The notes: generated by a model not told the origin, from the letters alone. Numbered from the stretch's first letter, positions 47,737-57,127 are shown. The stretch: DNA of 64,000 nt from Stutzerimonas xanthomarina DSM 18231 (GCF_900129835.1 NZ_FQXA01000003.1:434001-498000); one strand, 5' to 3'. Program-made: numbers and translations.

Positions 47737-47848
47737 AGGCAAATCCCGCGCCTCACGCAATGCCTGCAAAGGGGGGATTCGACCGCAACTACGAGAGCTG
47801 AGGCAGATACTCCGGGATCAGGAACAGCTGCTACGTAGCCTTCAGTAG
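47639..47848 (+). CDS. Small basic island protein
   Basis: A 69-residue protein (start MANGWTPERRARQAAL) rich in Arg, Trp and Ser (STGPASAEGKSRASRNACKG). This composition is common in small proteins of phages and islands where the preceding gene overlaps it. The start at 47639 is chosen over a longer reading because it fits that family look. Function unknown. Confidence 0.65.
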   Translation: MANGWTPERRARQAALIQQWRPWEQSTGPASAEGKSRASRNACKGGIRPQLRELRQILRDQEQLLRSLQ

Positions 47849-48298
47849 CGATGCGTCCGCCAGCTGACTGCGGACGCCCTCCTCAACCCCAATCATAGCG
47901 ACGCTCAAGGTACTTAGAGATCCGGGCGTCGTTTCTGGCTACGGCGACGCGCCATTTCACTCAACCCTACTCCACGTCCAAGTTTGCATCGTCCATTGAT
48001 AGGGGCGAATGCTACCCCGGCAGACGTGGCGTCGAGCGCCTTACCGTGGTCAACACAGAGCTTGTTAATGAATGGACGAAGTCGCCGTTGTCGTCCAGCT
48101 GTGCCATCTGCTCTACCGTCAGATCAGGCAGCAGAGCTACCGCTTCGGCAAGCGTCGCCCCGCTCCTAAGCGCTTCCAAGGAGTCCTGTTCCGCTTTGCT
48201 CATAGCCATCGTTGCGTGACCCCGATCTGTTAAGTGAACTGATAGGTGAAAACCAATTAGGCGCGGAGCTATAAGGTCAACGAATCCGCTTATCTAAC
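47849..48298. other. Intergenic stretch between island genes
   Basis: About 450 bases between convergent genes. The only candidate gene is the weak 65-codon frame at 48012-48209 on the minus strand. No repeat or RNA was recognised. Confidence 0.4.
48012..48209 (-). CDS. Possible small protein
   Basis: A 65-codon frame starting MAMSKAEQDSLEALRSGATL with plausible codon use but only a weak GGGG upstream. No family recognised. It may be a real small acidic protein or chance. Confidence 0.3.
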   Translation of the reverse strand: MAMSKAEQDSLEALRSGATLAEAVALLPDLTVEQMAQLDDNGDFVHSLTSSVLTTVRRSTPRLPG

Positions 48299-48913
48299 TC
48301 AACATTTAGGCGCGACGTCAGCTACTAGAGAACCCTCTAGGTCATAGGCCTTGTCTGTCAGTAGCACATTGAGCCGAGTGCCATCGCAGGTGATTGTTAG
48401 CTGGCCGCCGCAACCTGGGTGCTCAAAACCGACAAGCTCAGGGAGAGACTCCGGGTCGAAGTAGTTGGCTTGGTGAGGCGGCAGACTCAGGCAATCCTCA
48501 GACCCACAGCGCAGGCAGCGTGCCCGGCTAACTCTTTCGGACAATGCCTTGCGAGTCTGCCGATATTCGGCCAGCGCTTCTGCTGCCGATTTGACTGAGT
48601 ACTCTAGGTTTGTTTGCTTTATGCTTTTTTTAGCCGGGAACGGCCACCAGCGCTTTCGGGGTGGGATAGCCCCGAGCACCTCACCAAGTTCAGCCTGTAA
48701 GGCTTCCAGCATTCCTTGACGCTCCAGCTCGCCCTCAGCATCTGGTAACACTTCAACTACCCCAAGGTTACTACAGGCGTGACACCAGCCCATTGCAACA
48801 CGCATCGGTACCTTGAGTACCCCACACAGATAATATCTGTAGCCCCAGGTACCTGAGTCCCAGTGGCTAAGATCGCACGCAGTACATCTGTAAGTAGCGA
48901 CTGGGATCGACAT
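48299..48913 (-). CDS. Uncharacterised protein with several CxxC zinc-ribbon motifs
   Basis: A 204-residue protein with paired cysteines at both ends (CTACDLSHWDSG at residues 10-21, CHACSN near 44, CLRCGSEDC near 133, HPGCGG near 165) around a charged helical middle. It looks like a small zinc-ribbon protein. No known family is recognised. It lies in the variable part of the island. Confidence 0.7.
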   Translation of the reverse strand: MSIPVATYRCTACDLSHWDSGTWGYRYYLCGVLKVPMRVAMGWCHACSNLGVVEVLPDAEGELERQGMLEALQAELGEVLGAIPPRKRWWPFPAKKSIKQTNLEYSVKSAAEALAEYRQTRKALSERVSRARCLRCGSEDCLSLPPHQANYFDPESLPELVGFEHPGCGGQLTITCDGTRLNVLLTDKAYDLEGSLVADVAPKC

Positions 48914-49564
48914 GATTGGACTTTCCTGGACGACTGAGTTGGCTTTTGCTCGGTTTCACTGCTGTGTGCGGCCTCGGCGGCACAGTTTCTCCGACACTTC
49001 GGTTTGGCCCCTTTCTCTAAGGTTGCCACTGGTGTAGTAACCAGACAAAGCTGCAAATTTCTTACTGACAGGTAGCTGGTACGCAAAGAGACGGTACGCA
49101 GTGAGGTACGCACGGAAATCACAGCTAAACAGTGACGTCGCGATGGTTAGAACCGAGGCTAGCGCGCAAATCAAGGCAAGAGAGTGCCACGCTGGCGATG
49201 CTACGGGTTAACACGACGTGGTTAACAAGCAGTTAACACGCTTTTCGCTGTTTCCGAGCGGGGGGCCATTGAGGCCCAACGCCTGGTTACAGGCATGGTT
49301 ACGCCGGAATCAGAGCTAAAAACCTGCAGGCGATTGACGAGAGCCTACTACGGTAGCGGAGGCAACTCTGATGATGGGTTAGCAACCTGTACCGCCGAGA
49401 CCATCTTGAATAATAAAAACATGGGCGGACGTGGTCGATCATTAGGAGGCTCGTTACAAATGGATTGCTGATAGCTCGCCGCGACTGGCGGAGATCGGCC
49501 CAAAAGCTGCCAATCCAAGTGTGTGAATAGGAAAACACGAGCGACCGCGATATCTCGTATGGTG
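48914..49564. other. Non-coding island stretch with GTTAAC repeats
   Basis: About 650 bases with no convincing gene. GTTAAC occurs three times at 49207, 49221 and 49232; the first and third extend to GTTAACACG, 25 bases apart. A short hairpin GGGCC-ATTGA-GGCCC lies at 49263-49277. It may hold a promoter or a regulator site for the minus-strand gene ending at 48299. Confidence 0.45.
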
Positions 49565-50116
49565 TTAGTCTTGGCTACCGACACCACTTGAGCCTTTGCG
49601 CCTTTGAGCCTGAGCCTTTTTACACTTTGAGCAACCCTGAACAAGATCTTCCGTAATCTGGTAGTAGTAAGGAATATAAATTTCTAACCCGCAACTTCTT
49701 ATCGAATCGAAAGAAAGTACTTTTGTAATAATTTCCTTACCATCGAGCATGACCTCCTTATCAGCAACCAAAATATCGCTAAGAGGCAAACCCTCAGGAT
49801 TGTAAATTCTGACATCACCCGGCTGCCTTTCATATGCCTCAAAATTATCGCCCGGCTTGCTATACGCTAGATCTGTAGCTTTGATCCAGTTAATTGGCTC
49901 GGCAGTCTGACACCAAGTAATTAATTCCCCTAGCTTCTCAGGTGAAAAGATTCTGGGATAGTCCCCATGCTCCTCGCAGTGTCCAAACTCTGCAAAATTA
50001 CCAAAGCTATACTCGTATGAGTAGTCACCCGCTGTTAATGGCAGCCTAAAATATTGATGAGGAAATGCTTCTTGCGTCCGGGTTTTATTAAGCAAATTGA
50101 AGATAATCTCATACAA
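49565..50116 (-). CDS. Uncharacterised protein downstream of the Thoeris genes
   Basis: A 183-residue protein of lower GC than its surroundings. Reading begins at TTG 50116, the only usable start; the frame is open for a further ~60 bases upstream but has no ATG or GTG there. It overlaps the preceding gene by 8 bases. A CSKC pair lies near the C-terminus (EDLVQGCSKCKKAQAQRRK). No family recognised. Its coupling to the 105-residue gene suggests a two-gene unit. Confidence 0.6.
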   Translation of the reverse strand: MYEIIFNLLNKTRTQEAFPHQYFRLPLTAGDYSYEYSFGNFAEFGHCEEHGDYPRIFSPEKLGELITWCQTAEPINWIKATDLAYSKPGDNFEAYERQPGDVRIYNPEGLPLSDILVADKEVMLDGKEIITKVLSFDSIRSCGLEIYIPYYYQITEDLVQGCSKCKKAQAQRRKGSSGVGSQD

Positions 50117-50426
50117 CTGATATAGACAGTATCCTTGGCGATCCGGGATCCCATAAAGCTCTGAGCAGCACCTCCCTTACTGTACCAACATCCCTTGGGT
50201 GCTTTATATCTTTTGATATCTCATAATCGCGCAGCATTTTATTCTGCAGATTTATAAATTCTCGTTCCAACCCATAAAATTCTTTATCCTTAGAACGAAG
50301 CTTGTTTGCTCGCAAGGCTTGGTTTGAAAGCCATTCTTTAGTGCGTGCCTCCCGGCTGGCAAAATCAGCCCGGTCTTGTTTCTGTGCGACGGTTAGTCGC
50401 CTTCTCTTTCCTGGAATCTCCGACAT
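50109..50426 (-). CDS. Uncharacterised basic helical protein
   Basis: A 105-residue Lys/Arg-rich helical protein (RRRLTVAQKQDRADFASREA) with AAGGAGGT upstream of the ATG. No family recognised. AT-rich composition and overlap with the next gene suggest a recently acquired accessory pair, downstream of and on the same strand as the Thoeris operon but separated from it by 223 bases. Confidence 0.6.
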   Translation of the reverse strand: MSEIPGKRRRLTVAQKQDRADFASREARTKEWLSNQALRANKLRSKDKEFYGLEREFINLQNKMLRDYEISKDIKHPRDVGTVREVLLRALWDPGSPRILSISVV

Positions 50427-50649
50427 ACAACCTGACCTCCTTAGTTAGTAAGGCAAATTAGTACCAGAAGAGGTGTCAAAGCATATTATTACAGAGAGTT
50501 AGTGACTGCTTGGACGCTTCAATGCTGATTCAAACCGGACTTTGTGCCCTGGTTAGCCATACGTAAGTAGATACCAGCTCGCAGCAACTGCTTGAGAAGC
50601 TTTAGGTATTGACTTCGAGATCGATAATCATCTGATTGCCATCAAGACT

Positions 50650-51201
50650 TCAGTATCCCGAAAGCCATTTTCTCAACGTTACGGCTGTATTTGCTTTGGC
50701 ATCCAGCACCATCCACAACTCATTCTCGTACCCTGAAAGCTTTCCCCAGACGATTCGGTGATACAAGCCGAGATACTCCCAACTCGTCCAGTTGTCATCG
50801 CGGGTGCTGTCCGATGCTGGAAATAGGGCAATGTTCACCAAACCCTTGTCGCCATCAGCAATGCCCAACTCCCAGGGAACCCATCGACTGTCCTTACTGT
50901 TCTCAGTCGTCAGCAGAACAAAGCGTCTTGTCTGACTAATGCGCTGCTTAAGTAGGGCCGCTGTTTCTGCCGAGGTATAGGGTGGCATTTCAGGATCAAT
51001 CTCATCGATATAGACCCGTGCTCCATGGTTGTGAAGCACCTCCATTGCTCCCCCTAGTAGCTCTTGATCTTTACTGGAGTGCGATAGGAATGTGCTCGTG
51101 CCACTGCTTGAGGCATTGGATTTAAAAAGCTGTTCGCGGCTACTTTGCGATCTATTTGCCGTAAAAGCTAGAAGCTCAGCCCTGGTAACGTTCCTTGCCA
51201 T
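50650..51201 (-). CDS. thsB: Thoeris TIR-domain protein (ThsB-like, second copy)
   Basis: A 183-residue protein with a ~35-residue N-terminal extension and a TIR domain: TFLSHSSKDQELLGGAMEVL near residue 37, then RWVPWELGIADG with the catalytic Glu at 111. TIR proteins of Thoeris sense phage and convert NAD+ into a cyclic ADP-ribose signal. It begins 26 bases after the SIR2-SLOG gene, in the same operon. It is more like a canonical TIR than the ThsB-type protein on the other side. Confidence 0.82.
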   Translation of the reverse strand: MARNVTRAELLAFTANRSQSSREQLFKSNASSSGTSTFLSHSSKDQELLGGAMEVLHNHGARVYIDEIDPEMPPYTSAETAALLKQRISQTRRFVLLTTENSKDSRWVPWELGIADGDKGLVNIALFPASDSTRDDNWTSWEYLGLYHRIVWGKLSGYENELWMVLDAKANTAVTLRKWLSGY

Positions 51202-51227
51202 CGAATCCTTTCCTAACTTGGGGACAC

Positions 51228-52691
51228 TCAGGTAGCACGAGCTATTCGGTCGATGATTTCAAACACCACGGAAACGAGCTTGTGCCGCCCTTCTTTGCTA
51301 GCCAGGAGTCCTGGATCAGAAAGTGTTTGCAGCTCTTTATCCGTAGGCCTTACAGCGTTCTGACCCGATGAGGAGAACTCAGACCCCAACAGCAGATCAC
51401 TAATTTTCTGCGCAGCGCCCCCAGCCCCCCCCACAGGAAGCAGAAACACTCCTGCATCCTTGGCAATCTCATACTCCTGCATAACTCCTTGAGCGACCTC
51501 CAACTTGTCGACGGCCAACTTCGCACCGCCGATGAAAATAGCTATGCCGGCTTGTCGCGCAAGCTCATGTCGAAGCGCAGCCCATTCTTCGTTGTTGGGC
51601 TGTGCTCCCGCCAAGGGTTGAGGAAAAGGTCTGGCGATGAGCCTCCGATCCAGATCCCAACCACCGCCTTGCCGCAGAGCGCCCAAGAAGCCCGACAACG
51701 ACGCGGATCCAACCAACAGGCCTGCACCGGTCACCAGGTGGCGCCCTGTTTCACCGATCTGCCGGCCAATGTCTTCAGCCAGCGCATGGATGTTGGCTGA
51801 ATCGGAGCCTCCCCGCTCAAGAGGCCAGCTACCACTCACCCAGATTCGGCGGGCCGCGATTCGCTTCTCAATTTGACGCAGAAGCGCCGGGATCTCGGCA
51901 TAGTCGCTGACCTCCACCGCCAGCAAGCCATAGCGTTTCAAATCCTTCGCCCACAGCTTGTGCTGTGCATTGCGCGCTGCGAATTCCCCTTCGGTCGCGA
52001 AGTCTGCCTTCTGCGGCGCACGCACAATGGCGAAGTGTTCAGGCGGCGCATCGGTGAAGCTTTCCCGAATCAGCGATAGGACATGTCGAACATTAGGGTC
52101 GGTAAAGCTGATGCCGATGAACAGCATGGACATGCTGGTGAGGTGCGCTTGAAACAACGGCAGGTACTGGCCTCGTTTTGAGCGGAACAGTTCGTAGTCG
52201 TCCGTAGAAATGACAACGTCGTCAAGGCGATCTACAGAGCCATGCATCTTGTAGAGCAGCGCTGCACCAGGCGTCACCCTAAGGGCGAGATCACTGGGGC
52301 TGGATATGGGATTCAGCGGGCGGCTAATGGATGCAAACGCACGCTCTATCAACCGGTCGTAGTTGGTCGTCCAGATATGTCTGACCGGTAGCCGCGAGAT
52401 GATCTCAACCGTCTCAGGGATAGGTTTGTCAGGGCCTATCTCACCCCTAATGACATTCCGGACGCGTGAGGCACCACCGTTTTCTAGGATGCTCCATTGA
52501 GCCAAGGCCGCCAAGTCGTGGACGTTCTTCGAATCAACCTCAAGCTCTACAGCTATGTCACTGAGCAGCTCTGACCAAGAAGGGTAACCCGCCGCCATTG
52601 AGACGCCAGCACCAACGAAAATCGCCCCCACGCCATCGTTCAGCGCATCCGCGTATTCAGTGAGGAATCGGTTCAAGGCCGCTTTAGTCAT
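51228..52691 (-). CDS. thsA: Thoeris effector ThsA: SIR2-SLOG NADase
   Basis: A 487-residue protein. Residues ~1-270 are a SIR2-like NADase: GAGVSMAAGYPSW near 27-39, the catalytic Asn at N110 (TTNYD) and His at H150 (KMHGSVD), close to N112 and H152 of Bacillus cereus ThsA. From ~residue 283 a SLOG domain follows (RIWVSGSWPLERGGSDSANI, then RHLVTGAGLLVGS), which in ThsA binds the TIR-made signal and switches on NAD+ depletion. ATG 52691 is preferred; GTG at 52700 is possible. Domain order and length match type I Thoeris ThsA. Confidence 0.9.
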   Translation of the reverse strand: MTKAALNRFLTEYADALNDGVGAIFVGAGVSMAAGYPSWSELLSDIAVELEVDSKNVHDLAALAQWSILENGGASRVRNVIRGEIGPDKPIPETVEIISRLPVRHIWTTNYDRLIERAFASISRPLNPISSPSDLALRVTPGAALLYKMHGSVDRLDDVVISTDDYELFRSKRGQYLPLFQAHLTSMSMLFIGISFTDPNVRHVLSLIRESFTDAPPEHFAIVRAPQKADFATEGEFAARNAQHKLWAKDLKRYGLLAVEVSDYAEIPALLRQIEKRIAARRIWVSGSWPLERGGSDSANIHALAEDIGRQIGETGRHLVTGAGLLVGSASLSGFLGALRQGGGWDLDRRLIARPFPQPLAGAQPNNEEWAALRHELARQAGIAIFIGGAKLAVDKLEVAQGVMQEYEIAKDAGVFLLPVGGAGGAAQKISDLLLGSEFSSSGQNAVRPTDKELQTLSDPGLLASKEGRHKLVSVVFEIIDRIARAT

Positions 52692-52730
52692 GGTCAGCAC
52701 TCGTCAAATGCGCGGAGATTGTCCCAGACA

Positions 52731-53234
52731 TCACGGCTTGTAATTGTTCCGGATTGCAATGGCATCTTCGATCCACTGCTCGATGTTTGCCTGAATAGAG
52801 GCATAGACTGCTTTACTGTCGGCCCCAACTGGCGTGATCAACTGGGCGTAGCTCGAAAGGCTCACCGTACCGTTCTTCAGCGCGACCTGATCGAGAGGAT
52901 TCGCCCCCGCCGTCGAAGAATTTCCATTGGCATCGAGAAGCTTGTTGATGCGAATGGCCACGACGCCCTTACCGGCGTTCCAGCCCTTGATGATTTCCTT
53001 CACCACCCATGGACGGCTTGCGGTCTCGGAACCCACCAGTACGACTAGACAGGACTTCCCTACCAGGCTGCCATCAATCCACTTTTCAATTGCTGCACTG
53101 CCCTTTTTCTTGACCTCTTCCCACTCGTTCGGTGTATAGAGTTTTTGACCATCCAATGCACCGATATTTCGAACTTGCTGGGTGCGCCAAAAATCATTCC
53201 TATAGTGGAAACTGAAGAATACATTCCTTGCCAT
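52731..53234 (-). CDS. thsB: Thoeris TIR-like protein ThsB (MTH538/DUF1863 type)
   Basis: A 167-residue protein beginning MARNVFFSFHYRNDFWRTQQ, the hallmark start of ThsB-type MTH538/TIR-like proteins. The predicted catalytic Glu is E80 in RPWVVKEI, at the position matching E85 of B. cereus ThsB. AGGAG precedes the ATG. It is the first gene of the Thoeris operon, 39 bases before thsA. It should produce the nucleotide signal on infection. Confidence 0.9.
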   Translation of the reverse strand: MARNVFFSFHYRNDFWRTQQVRNIGALDGQKLYTPNEWEEVKKKGSAAIEKWIDGSLVGKSCLVVLVGSETASRPWVVKEIIKGWNAGKGVVAIRINKLLDANGNSSTAGANPLDQVALKNGTVSLSSYAQLITPVGADSKAVYASIQANIEQWIEDAIAIRNNYKP

Positions 53235-53411
53235 TGCATAGCTCCTGCTTGAGGTACGGACGACTTAGTGCTCGATACGATAGAACCTAGCTGATTGGGA
53301 AGAGCGAATCTACAAGATGAATCCCCCGGTTTCGTAGACGCCTCGAATCCTCAAAATCGAGTTTTGCCAAACGTCCGCTTCCCGAGCGCTATTGTGTAGC
53401 TTAGCGACTGG

Positions 53412-54374
53412 TTAATCTGACTCCCGGGCGAAGCGATAGAACAGGTTCGGCTCGCTCACCACGTACAAATTGCCGTCAGCGTCGATGGTTACGCCTTCGG
53501 CTTGGGGTATCCCACTCTGTAAGCCCGCAAAGCCGCTCGCCAAGGAGCGGAAGCTCACAACCTTGCCCTGATCGGTCATTTCAATCAGCAGCTTCGATTC
53601 GTCGCTTAGCAAAATCAAATGGCCGCTCTGTTGATCGAAGACGACAGACGAGAGGTCCGTGGCGAATACCTTATCCTCTACCATGCTGGAAAGGTCACGA
53701 ATACGGAGCGAGAAGTCATTTTCCAGGCTCGCGCGAAGACCGTGTACTTTCAGTAACTGTCGAGGATCACGCTCCTTGGTCACGAATAAGCGGTCGCCTT
53801 TCAGGTCGTAAGCCAGCCCTTCTAGGCCCTTGTTGTCTGCCTTGCCAAGCGACAAAGTCAACGATGGATATTGGTCGCGGTGCAACGCGTGACCGGGCGT
53901 GAGTCTATCGTCTGCGTCGACGGGAACATCAACGATAACCAGGCTCTGCCGACGTTCCTCGGCGATTACCAGCTGACTATTGCCGGCGTAGGACACCGCC
54001 TCCACATCGTGGAAGCCATCCAGGGTGTAACGTCGTTCAACGTCGCCTTCACGACTGAGAGCAAGAAGTTCGTTAGGGCCGTTTGTGACAGCCCACAGAA
54101 GGTTTCGGTCTGGATCGAATGTCAGACCCGAAAGGTTGTTGTCCACACCAGAAACCGGTTTTGCGTCCAGCTCGACCCGATAGGCTGGCAGCCATACTGA
54201 GCGCTCCTGCCAATCCTCGGTGTGCCAATAAGTGTTGATCCAGTAGTACAAACGATCATCAAGATGATGGGTACGGATTTGGAATGCAGCGAGCAACACC
54301 AGACCCAGCAGCCCCCACGCCCAAGTGCGTATTTTCCTGGTTCGGCCCAACAAATTTTTAGCCATCGAATACAT
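53412..54374 (-). CDS. SdiA-regulated-family membrane-anchored protein
   Basis: A protein of about 320 residues with one N-terminal membrane segment (TWAWGLLGLVLLAAFQI) and an SdiA-regulated beta-propeller-like domain (VDNNLSGLTFDPDRNLLWAV, then DVEAVSYAGNSQLVIAEERR). Several starts are possible; ATG 54374 has GGGG upstream. The family has no proven function; the propeller fold suggests binding or hydrolysis outside the cytoplasm. Confidence 0.8.
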   Translation of the reverse strand: MYSMAKNLLGRTRKIRTWAWGLLGLVLLAAFQIRTHHLDDRLYYWINTYWHTEDWQERSVWLPAYRVELDAKPVSGVDNNLSGLTFDPDRNLLWAVTNGPNELLALSREGDVERRYTLDGFHDVEAVSYAGNSQLVIAEERRQSLVIVDVPVDADDRLTPGHALHRDQYPSLTLSLGKADNKGLEGLAYDLKGDRLFVTKERDPRQLLKVHGLRASLENDFSLRIRDLSSMVEDKVFATDLSSVVFDQQSGHLILLSDESKLLIEMTDQGKVVSFRSLASGFAGLQSGIPQAEGVTIDADGNLYVVSEPNLFYRFARESD

Positions 54375-54418
54375 TAAAAACCCCATTGATTGCAGCTGAC
54401 GCAACAAGCCGAATGATT

Positions 54419-54732
54419 TCAACGCGACTCATTGCCGGTTGCGCAGGCAATGCACAGCGACGCGGCCGGATCGAATTCTAGCCGGCCCGGCGCAATCATC
54501 TCGCCGCATTGGTTACATGAGCCATACTCATCTCCTTGCCAGCTTTTCATGGCGAGCCGAAGACGCGTCCGCTCATGTAGTGCCCGACTGCGGATGGCAT
54601 CGCTCATTGCTTGCTGTTGGAGCGCACCCACTTTCGACAGCCGGCCCTCGTAGCTCTGGTCCAGCTCTACCGATTGCGAGTGAGACTCTGCGTCAATAGC
54701 AGCTCCAGGTCGGCAAGCCGCTGCTCAAGCAA
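54419..54732 (-). pseudogene. TraR/DksA-type zinc-finger protein, apparent frameshift
   Basis: The 3' part encodes VELDQSYEGRLSKVGALQQQ followed by a C4-type zinc finger (CNQCGE, then CIACA), typical of short TraR/DksA proteins. The family N-terminus is found in another frame: LLEQRLADLELL (from TTG at 54732) continues only if the frame shifts near 54695-54703 into IDAESHSQSVELDQ. One base is gained or lost there, or the sequence has an error. Without the shift only the C-terminal 70 residues from GTG 54631 could be made. Confidence 0.65.
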
Positions 54733-54774
54733 GGTTTGAGATATGCAAGGTTCAGGTCGCTATCGTTGATGGCC

Positions 54775-55626
54775 TTAGCGCAGCAGCAAGAGCGGGCTGG
54801 TGGTGGTCCGGAGCATGCTGGTAGTAGTACTACCGACCAGGAGCTGCCGGATACGCGAATGGCCATAGGCACCCATCACGAGCAGATCGATTCCATGCTC
54901 CTTTTGGTAAGCGTGCAGCGTAGGCTCGATCTCACCGCTTCGGGCCTCGGCAAAAACCGCATAGCCGGCATTAACCAAGATGTCCTTTGCCCAACCTAGC
55001 TGAGCGGATGATTCGTGGTTTTCCTGCCCCACCATGACCAAATGGATAGGCAGCCCCTTTAGCAGGGGGCTGGACGCCAGCATCTCCACGCCCTTGCGGG
55101 TGGTAGCGCTGCCATCGAAGGCCAGCATTGCGCTCTCAGGTTTCTGAAAGTGGACCGGCGCTACCAGGATTGGCCGGTGCATGATGCGGATTACGTTCTC
55201 CAGCTGGCTCCCAACGTGCTGGTTGAGACCACTGCTCGATTCGCCCTGGCGACCTATTACGAGCAAGCGCGTTTCGCCTTCTAGCTCTTGAAGGCAATCC
55301 AATAGATCGCCGTGGCGTTGTTTGCATTCCGGCGCGTCTACGCCGCTCTTCATCGCTCGGTCTTTCGCCGCAGCCAGCATGATTTTCCCTTGCTCAAGCG
55401 CGAGCTTGCCGCGCTGCTCGTCCAGCGAGGCCAGTTCATCTAACAGGTGCTCGCGGCTGCCGAGACCGATGGTGCCGCTCAGATCTGCTGCAACTGGGTA
55501 CTGCCTCTGATCCAACACGTGCACAAACGTCAGAGGTGTTTCCAGGCTAACGGCAGCCCACGCCGCATAGTCGCAAACGGCCGGGGCTGAGGCAGAACCG
55601 TCGATACAGGCGATTACTCTGGTCAT
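54775..55626 (-). CDS. Tandem universal stress protein (UspA domains)
   Basis: A 283-residue protein with two Usp domains. The second shows the nucleotide-binding signature GAYGHSRIRQLLVGSTTTSM near the C-terminus (G-x-G-x9-G-[ST]). It starts 13 bases after the SulP gene with AAGGAG upstream, so the two are co-transcribed. SulP-Usp pairs are frequent in proteobacteria; the stress protein may regulate the transporter. Confidence 0.9.
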   Translation of the reverse strand: MTRVIACIDGSASAPAVCDYAAWAAVSLETPLTFVHVLDQRQYPVAADLSGTIGLGSREHLLDELASLDEQRGKLALEQGKIMLAAAKDRAMKSGVDAPECKQRHGDLLDCLQELEGETRLLVIGRQGESSSGLNQHVGSQLENVIRIMHRPILVAPVHFQKPESAMLAFDGSATTRKGVEMLASSPLLKGLPIHLVMVGQENHESSAQLGWAKDILVNAGYAVFAEARSGEIEPTLHAYQKEHGIDLLVMGAYGHSRIRQLLVGSTTTSMLRTTTSPLLLLR

Positions 55627-55639
55627 GCTTGTCTCCTTC

Positions 55640-57127
55640 TTAGTGGCCCATTAGCTGGTCGATGGCATCAGGTTTATCGTGAACGCCGAAGCGGTCCACA
55701 ATCGTGGCGCTTGCTTGATTGAGGCCCAACACCTCGACCTCAGTGCCTTCACGACGAAGCTTGACGACGACCTTGTCCAGCGCAGCGACAGCCGTAATGT
55801 CCCAGAAGTGGGCGCGGCTAAGATCGATGGTCACCTTGCTCAGAGCTTCCTTGAAGTCGAAGGCAGCGACGAATTTATCAGCCGAGCTGAAAAAGACTTG
55901 GCCGGTAACCTTGTAGGTCCGGTGTTCCCCGGCTTCGTCCAGCGCAGAACCGACCTCCATGTAATGCCCAACTTTATTGGCGAAGAACATCGCGGCCAGG
56001 AGCACACCAGCCAGTACGCCATACGCTAGGTTGTGGGTGGCGACCACGACGATCACGGTGGCGACCATGACGATGTTGGTCGACAGGGGGTGCTTCTTCA
56101 GATTGCGCAGCGAATCCCAGCTAAAGGTCCCGATGGCCACCATGATCATCACCGCCACCAGCGCGGCCATGGGGATTTGAGACAGCCAGTCACCAAGAAA
56201 CACCACCATCAGCAGCAGGAACACACCGGCGGCAAGTGAGGACAGGCGGGTCCGGCCCCCCGATTTAACGTTGATGATTGACTGCCCAATCATGGCGCAG
56301 CCGGCCATTCCGCCAAGCAGCCCGGAGGCGATGTTGGCGACACCTTGGCCTTTGCACTCGCGGTTCTTGTCGCTACCGGTATCGGTCAAGTCATCGACGA
56401 TGGTCGCGGTCATCATCGATTCCAACAGACCAACTACAGCCAGAGCGGCTGAGTAAGGGAATATGATCGCCAACGTCTCGAATGTCAGCGGCACTTCCGG
56501 CCAGAGGAAGATCGGTAACGTATCGGGCAGGTCGCCCATATCGCCGACCGTACGTATATCGAGCCCCAGATAGATCGCCACAGCGGTCAGCGTCAGGATG
56601 CAGACCAGCGGCGAAGGGATGACCTTGCCAATCTTAGGCACGTAGGGGAACAGGTAGATGATGCCTAGGCCCGCTGCCGTCATCGCATAGACGTGCCAGG
56701 TCACGTTGGTCAGTTCAGGCAGTTGCGCCATGAAGATCAGGATCGCCAGGGCGTTGACGAAGCCTGTCACGACCGACCGCGAAACGAAGCGCATGAGCGA
56801 GCCAAGGCGTAAGTAGCCTGCGCCGATCTGTAGCACGCCGCAGAGTAGCGTCGCTGCTAGCAGATACTGCAGACCATGCTCGCGGACCAAGGTCACCATC
56901 AGCAGCGCCATCGCACCGGTGGCGGCCGAGATCATGCCTGGACGACCGCCGACGAAAGCGATCACCACGGCGATACAAAAGGAGGCGTAGAGGCCGACTC
57001 TCGGGTCGACCCCAGCGATAATCGAGAAGGCAATCGCTTCTGGGATCAGGGCTAAGGCGACGACGATACCCGCGAGGATGTCGCCGCGGATGTTGGAGAA
57101 CCAGGTTTGTTTTAACGAGTGGAGCAT
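55640..57127 (-). CDS. SulP-family inorganic anion transporter
   Basis: A 495-residue membrane protein with about 12 helices and the SulP signature region ([20 protein letters not shown] near residue 24) and a C-terminal STAS domain ([20 protein letters not shown]). The start ATG 57127 is chosen over TTG 57139. SulP proteins carry sulfate, bicarbonate or dicarboxylates; without carbonic anhydrase nearby the substrate is open. Confidence 0.9.
   Translation of the reverse strand: MLHSLKQTWFSNIRGDILAGIVVALALIPEAIAFSIIAGVDPRVGLYASFCIAVVIAFVGGRPGMISAATGAMALLMVTLVREHGLQYLLAATLLCGVLQIGAGYLRLGSLMRFVSRSVVTGFVNALAILIFMAQLPELTNVTWHVYAMTAAGLGIIYLFPYVPKIGKVIPSPLVCILTLTAVAIYLGLDIRTVGDMGDLPDTLPIFLWPEVPLTFETLAIIFPYSAALAVVGLLESMMTATIVDDLTDTGSDKNRECKGQGVANIASGLLGGMAGCAMIGQSIINVKSGGRTRLSSLAAGVFLLLMVVFLGDWLSQIPMAALVAVMIMVAIGTFSWDSLRNLKKHPLSTNIVMVATVIVVVATHNLAYGVLAGVLLAAMFFANKVGHYMEVGSALDEAGEHRTYKVTGQVFFSSADKFVAAFDFKEALSKVTIDLSRAHFWDITAVAALDKVVVKLRREGTEVEVLGLNQASATIVDRFGVHDKPDAIDQLMGH

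Noticed and set aside
41642..53234. Intact prophage
   Set aside because: There is no capsid, portal, tail, terminase or lysis gene; the content fits a satellite or replicating island instead.
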